Made by a program: the position numbers and the translations under genes
Virus record (IMG/VR): IMGVR_UViG_3300030101_003550
Span: 1 to 39,750 of that record
Source: a virus
DNA length: 39,750 nt
Direction: 5' to 3' (one strand)
Shown: positions 35,874 through 39,750 of the stretch, piece after piece
Layout of the letters: every line of letters starts with the position of its first letter
Numbering within the stretch: position 1 is the first letter of the stretch
The notes under the pieces: model-generated
What the model saw: the letters and a program-made list of their open reading frames with translations, nothing else
Told to the model about the DNA's origin: nothing
Database searches by the model: none

Positions 35874-37151
35874 CTAAAATTGGGGTGGGAATACCGTCCA
35901 AGTAGTTCTCACATAACCACCCCTAGAAGGTTCTTGTTTGTCTCTAACAACAAGTCCTGTATTAGCTATTTCTTTTAAATTAGGTGGGGTAGTCACAGGT
36001 AAAGGTTTATTGTATACGGTATATTTGTAAACTGGATCTACTGTTCCAGTTGTGCATCTAATGGAACCACCATCAATTAAACATGGGGGGACAGAAATAC
36101 GAACGTAGGGAGTCCCAAAAGTAAATGATTGGGGGATCATTGCTTTTGCTTCTACCCCAGTGAATCTAGAGATGGAATATTGAACTGTTACTTTAGTTTT
36201 ACACGGGCCGCGATATCCTTCGGGGTTCATGTGATACTCAGGAAAAGTCAATAACTGACCATCGTGTCTCTCGAAATCAATAACATCTATACTCTCTAAA
36301 ACAGGCGGGAAAGTGTGATCCATGCTGGTAAAATACTCGTCCACTATAATTATGTTGCCAGATCCCGCCCCAGCAATTGTTTCTTGCCTAACTACTTCAT
36401 ACCAATCAGTAGATATCTGTCTTCCTTCTCGATAGGCAGCAACTTTTAAATTGGACTCTGCATCGTGTGTTATCAATGTCGTTTTCCACCAAGCATTATC
36501 TGGATCTACGATAAGCTCATCAATTGTTTTGGTTTGCCCCGTCGGTTGACCAGTTGGTATTTCTCCCGTGTAATAATACTGCAAGGCACTTTTAAGATTT
36601 CGGTGAGAAAGATCGTCCCACCTGAGCGTCTCGATAGTAGCCCGAACAAAATAAGTTCTTTGCTCTACAACAAAGATTCCGTCTAGCTCACGATCACCAA
36701 TTCTTTTCTGTTGGCGACCCATTAGCACATAACCTTTCCCCGAAAAATTAGCAGCAGCGGGAGCTGTAGGCATTGGAGAACCCGCTACCACCGTGCTATC
36801 GTCTTCTGTAAACGAAGAACGGAGGCTTATGTATGTCCTGACTACCGTATCAAACTTCGTTTGACCCAGACTAGATTGAGAATATTCAAAGTTGTAGTCA
36901 TCCTGAGAAGTCCTCGTATTTGCATAATAGTAATAATAAAACTGACCGTTAGGATCAGCCTGTTTTACATATGCTAGTGTGTGATCAGGAAAGTTTTCGG
37001 TGTCGGGGTGCGCGGTTCCATATGCAGGTGGTTTCTTCCCAACTCTCTGAGCGTCTATTGTTTCAAAAAACAATAAATCCTGCACATTCGGAGATACGAA
37101 TGTGAGTACTGTCTGCCTCTGAGGGCTGGGTTGATTCCTCTGTATAGGCAT
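35874..37151 (-). CDS. Tail structural protein (425 aa)
   Basis: Beta-rich throughout, Tyr-rich (GQFYYYYYANTRTSQDDYNF), with TYFVRATIETLRWDDLSHRN and YKYTVYNKPLPVTTPP. Starts MPIQRNQPSPQ. It lies between the fibre-side genes and the repeat protein in one minus-strand operon: it shares one base with the previous stop (TAATG). No domain recognised; a virion structural role rests on position and composition. Confidence 0.65.
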   Translation of the reverse strand: MPIQRNQPSPQRQTVLTFVSPNVQDLLFFETIDAQRVGKKPPAYGTAHPDTENFPDHTLAYVKQADPNGQFYYYYYANTRTSQDDYNFEYSQSSLGQTKFDTVVRTYISLRSSFTEDDSTVVAGSPMPTAPAAANFSGKGYVLMGRQQKRIGDRELDGIFVVEQRTYFVRATIETLRWDDLSHRNLKSALQYYYTGEIPTGQPTGQTKTIDELIVDPDNAWWKTTLITHDAESNLKVAAYREGRQISTDWYEVVRQETIAGAGSGNIIIVDEYFTSMDHTFPPVLESIDVIDFERHDGQLLTFPEYHMNPEGYRGPCKTKVTVQYSISRFTGVEAKAMIPQSFTFGTPYVRISVPPCLIDGGSIRCTTGTVDPVYKYTVYNKPLPVTTPPNLKEIANTGLVVRDKQEPSRGGYVRTTWTVFPPQF

Positions 37152-37348
37152 TATGCTACTTCAGTTTTAGGCTTCGCTCCCTCTGGCTTTTCTTTCTCCT
37201 CTTGTGAAGGGGATTTATCAGTAAATTTTTGAGCAAGGAAACTCGCAGCCTGTGACACCTTCAAACCCCCCGATACAGGGTTCTTTATGGCAAGGTCGAT
37301 TAGTTGGATAATACCAGCTCTTTCTTCGTCGGTGAATTCAATTGTCAT
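37151..37348 (-). CDS. Unknown small protein (65 aa)
   Basis: Starts MTIEFTDEERAGIIQLIDLA, helical, ends in a charged Lys/Glu/Pro-rich tail (SPSQEEKEKPEGAKPKTEVA). Overlaps the next gene by one base and has a promoter-like site upstream. Its place before a tail protein could fit a small assembly factor; no family recognised. Confidence 0.55.
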   Translation of the reverse strand: MTIEFTDEERAGIIQLIDLAIKNPVSGGLKVSQAASFLAQKFTDKSPSQEEKEKPEGAKPKTEVA

Positions 37349-37356
37349 ATCCGAGT

Positions 37357-37385
37357 AAAATAAAGTTACCTTCTTTGTTTTTCAA
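37357..37385 (-). promoter_or_regulatory. Possible late promoter
   Basis: On the minus strand TTGAAA (37385-37380), 17-bp spacer, TATTTT (37362-37357), eight bases, then ATG 37348. It lies in the longest gap of the tail block (37349-37451), which also holds a ten-base T run on the minus strand just upstream after a weak TCTT/AAGA stem, a possible terminator for the genes before. Confidence 0.4.
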
Positions 37386-37451
37386 GGCTTTAAAAAAAAA
37401 ATCTTAATCGGAAGACTCTTACGGCTGTTTAAAAAACTCTTGTTGCGGTTT

Positions 37452-37844
37452 TTAAACATCTGGTGAGTCAATATCTGGGGAGTCAGTCGGCTCTTCGGGT
37501 AATGGATCAACAGATTCGGGAGTCAGTGTAACAATATCATCACTAATGGTGAACTCTCTATTTGCACCCACTATTGCTCTTTTGACAATATTGGTATGAT
37601 TCTCAGCTAGAGAATTCAAATCAACAGCATAATCACTATGATTCGTGAATAAATCATTAAGAGAGTTATCATTATGTAATTGCTGCAATATCGCTTCTAA
37701 ACGATCATCGGGGAAAGCCCAAAACTCTTTATGAGCTTGATTCAAGAGATCAATGGCTATCGCCACTGCATCTTCGGTTTTGTTAATAGCCGTTTGAATT
37801 CGGTTGAGGTCTGATTGTAATTGTGTTTGATTATTAATTTTCAT
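37452..37844 (-). CDS. Unknown protein downstream of the tail fibre (130 aa)
   Basis: Helical N-terminal two thirds (LQSDLNRIQTAINKTEDAVA, LLNQAHKEFWAFPDDRLEAI), then an acidic Pro-rich tail (PEEPTDSPDIDSPDV). Starts three bases after the fibre gene stop. Small helical proteins encoded after fibres are sometimes fibre chaperones; here that is only a positional guess. Confidence 0.55.
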   Translation of the reverse strand: MKINNQTQLQSDLNRIQTAINKTEDAVAIAIDLLNQAHKEFWAFPDDRLEAILQQLHNDNSLNDLFTNHSDYAVDLNSLAENHTNIVKRAIVGANREFTISDDIVTLTPESVDPLPEEPTDSPDIDSPDV

Positions 37845-37847
37845 AAA

Positions 37848-39750
37848 TTATTCTGCGTAAAATCTTGCGCCCATAAAAGCTAGTTTAACCTGTGCGCCAG
37901 AAACATAATTGCTATCATTTGTAGCAACTTGAATTGAGGTATATTTACTCATTCCCCCAGCGGTAGTTGTTGGCCCCCCAGTTGTTGTTGCTGTTGTGTA
38001 ACTTGTAGTTCCATATGTAGCTGTATAAGCTGTGATATTACCTGATCCATCACTGTAAACCGCAACAGTACGGGGGTCCATACTATTTGAGATACCAGTA
38101 CTTGTAAAAGTAGAAGCAGTTAATGATGTCCCATTGTGTGCGAATACCCTCCATTCAACTGCTGTACCAGAACCCCTTCTAAATTCAACACCAAAGCCAT
38201 GACTCGAAAGAGGGTCTTCGTCAGCATATGTTCCCAGAGTAGAATCTGATCCAACTAATAATCTTGCTCTACACGAGTCCTCACCTGATAAAACAAATGC
38301 AGCCTTAATAGATACACCAATTGCACGACTATAATCAGCACCAGCTCCAGAAAAACCACCATAATCATTGTATGTATTCCTGATAAGAGTCGCCATCGCT
38401 CTACGACTAGCAGCCGCACCAGTTTGGATTAACGCGGGGACGTTACCATCAGACCTCGCCTTGAAGGTTCCCGAGTCCCCAGAAAAACCCGGAAGACCAT
38501 TAAATGTCCACATTCTCCCCACATGGAGCCAACTCATTACTTCGGCTGCGGTATTTCCGCCAGTAGTTATTACTCCAGTCGCATTAACATTTGCATCAAA
38601 GGTTGCGTCTCCAACAGACCGGAAAGTCCCATTAACATCTAACTGATGAGATGGACTCCCTGTATTTATACCAACTTTATTGGACTGAGACGTACCCCCC
38701 GAATTAACTCCGAATAAGACATCGTAACCCGATCCTCCTGCGTTATATACTCTTAAATCATTACCAGCATGGTTAAAATTCCATAAGTTGGCGACATCAC
38801 TGCGACCAAGCTGCAATGAAACATCATTACCATCTGTTGATTCAAATTTTGCAGTTCCTTGATATACATGGAGTTCCTGTTCTGGACTATCTATTCCGAT
38901 ACCAACACGACTAGTGAAATTTGCGTAGCCAGACCCATTAATAGTTAATCTTTTGGTATTATTGGTCCCTAGAGACAAGCTATCGTTAAATACATTAACA
39001 AATTCTAATGCATTAGTATTATTTTCGTAACCAATTCTGCCCACCACTATTCCACCATCTTGTTTTAAAACGATACCGGCATTATCTGTTTCGGTTGCAT
39101 TATCGGTATCTGCTTCAATAGTCAATACCGCTGGACCTGCTGATGCTAAATGAAGTAGAGAAGAAGGAACTGATGCTCCTATGCCCACATTACCACTAGA
39201 AGTTATACGAAATCTTTCTGCTGTAGCTGTTGGATCGTAAATACGCAAGCTGTCTGTTGCGCCATCAATTTGTAAATCATACGAGCGTGCATCATTAGTT
39301 AATCTTAAAGTTGGGTATGAGTTACTACCAGTGGATTCAATCTTTGCCTTTAAAGTTGTGGCGCTACCTTCTATATGAAATAACTCATCGGGAGAACTTG
39401 TTCCTATACCAACCCTACCATTACCTAAGTTAATCATAAACTTACTTAAATCAGTACTGGCGTTGCCAATATGAAAAGTACCACTGTTTGAAATAAGGTT
39501 TACATCCGCCCCATCGTCAAGTAACGCAATTATACTTTTACTATTACTACTTTGAAACGTAGCTACTGTGCTACTACTAGATACATGGAGAGCTGAAGAC
39601 GGACTAGATGTGCCTATACCTAGCTGAGTGTTTGCGACTGATAAAGCTCCTAAGACATTTGCAGTGTCCGTGACATCAGCATTAGTTTCAATGTTGTCCA
39701 ATTTATTTTGATCGTCATCCGTGAATACATTTGAGTCGGAAGCAGCCTGT
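37848..39750 (-). CDS. Tail fibre protein (5' end beyond the window)
   Basis: Open to the window edge, about 633 residues visible; the frame continues upstream of the first possible internal start. The visible N-terminus has FTDDDQNKLDNIETNADVTD, a linker typical of phage tail fibres. Five repeats with the core VGIGTSSP(x)n-LHV follow (GIGTSSPSSALHV, GIGTSSPDELFHI, GIGASVPSSLLHL, GIGIDSPEQELHV, GINTGSPSHQLDV), then a Ser/Thr/Gly-rich C-terminal domain (about the last 230 residues, ending AFMGARFYAE), likely the receptor-binding head. It recognises the host surface. It presumably follows other tail and head genes outside the window. Confidence 0.85.
   Translation of the reverse strand, partial: QAASDSNVFTDDDQNKLDNIETNADVTDTANVLGALSVANTQLGIGTSSPSSALHVSSSSTVATFQSSNSKSIIALLDDGADVNLISNSGTFHIGNASTDLSKFMINLGNGRVGIGTSSPDELFHIEGSATTLKAKIESTGSNSYPTLRLTNDARSYDLQIDGATDSLRIYDPTATAERFRITSSGNVGIGASVPSSLLHLASAGPAVLTIEADTDNATETDNAGIVLKQDGGIVVGRIGYENNTNALEFVNVFNDSLSLGTNNTKRLTINGSGYANFTSRVGIGIDSPEQELHVYQGTAKFESTDGNDVSLQLGRSDVANLWNFNHAGNDLRVYNAGGSGYDVLFGVNSGGTSQSNKVGINTGSPSHQLDVNGTFRSVGDATFDANVNATGVITTGGNTAAEVMSWLHVGRMWTFNGLPGFSGDSGTFKARSDGNVPALIQTGAAASRRAMATLIRNTYNDYGGFSGAGADYSRAIGVSIKAAFVLSGEDSCRARLLVGSDSTLGTYADEDPLSSHGFGVEFRRGSGTAVEWRVFAHNGTSLTASTFTSTGISNSMDPRTVAVYSDGSGNITAYTATYGTTSYTTATTTGGPTTTAGGMSKYTSIQVATNDSNYVSGAQVKLAFMGARFYAE

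Noticed and set aside
1-39750. tRNA genes, CRISPR array or integrase
   Set aside because: Reading both strands I saw no tRNA cloverleaf, no regularly spaced repeats with spacers and no tyrosine or serine recombinase motifs; a tRNAscan or HMM run would be needed to be sure.

Overview
The window is a stretch of a tailed double-stranded DNA phage genome, or of a closely related prophage. Hallmarks are a terminase pair, a family A DNA polymerase, a primase-helicase, a RuvC-like resolvase, a lysis cassette ending in an amidase, tail proteins and a 3,306-residue virion-type protein. No integrase, sheath or tape-measure gene is seen. PolA plus a giant internal protein suggests a short-tailed (podovirus-like) phage, but the portal, scaffold and major capsid genes are not here and probably lie beyond the right edge. 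Both edges cut genes. Spanin-like genes point to a Gram-negative host, which I cannot name. Start codons are almost never preceded by a Shine-Dalgarno sequence. Instead they follow A-rich or simple-repeat leaders, while several promoters look like ordinary sigma-70 sites.

Layout: (1) 1-8824, plus strand: an early or accessory block of about 24 mostly small genes. It holds an ArdA anti-restriction protein, several unknowns, a SNF2-like helicase, an Nmad1/DUF1599 protein and a stand-alone DnaA domain-IV-like protein. (2) 8884-23031, minus strand: TerL, two unknown probable virion proteins, the giant polyvalent protein with a zincin motif, and two tiny lysine-rich proteins. (3) 23061-30829, plus strand: a TerS-like protein, RuvC-like resolvase, Cas4/RecB-type nuclease, a possible ssDNA-binding protein, PolA (exo+ pol+, Leu at the position equivalent to E. 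coli 762) and an SF3-type primase-helicase. (4) 30804-39750, minus strand: tail fibre (5' end missing), tail structural proteins, then the lysis cassette (two small membrane proteins, overlapping Rz/Rz1-like genes, amidase) and two trailing genes (a metallopeptidase-like protein with a degenerate zinc motif and a PD-(D/E)XK nuclease).

The most unusual content is in the leaders rather than in the proteins. Two gene starts near the left end carry near-identical modules: an 11-bp hairpin with three compensated base-pair changes, then a shared GGACTCAATGAAGA-type segment. A third diverged copy lies at 2922-2994. A well-formed three-way-junction RNA candidate sits at 3715-3787, directly upstream of five tandem ATGAAT units and an out-of-frame leader ORF. 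A second structured region (possible pseudoknot plus a perfect 12-bp hairpin) precedes polA. Many early leaders consist of short tandem repeats that start at or near the preceding stop codon.

How the genes may work together (inference): ArdA and the other early products prepare the host. The helicases, PolA, primase-helicase, nucleases and the DnaA-like protein replicate and process DNA. The minus-strand blocks build the particle, package DNA and lyse the cell.
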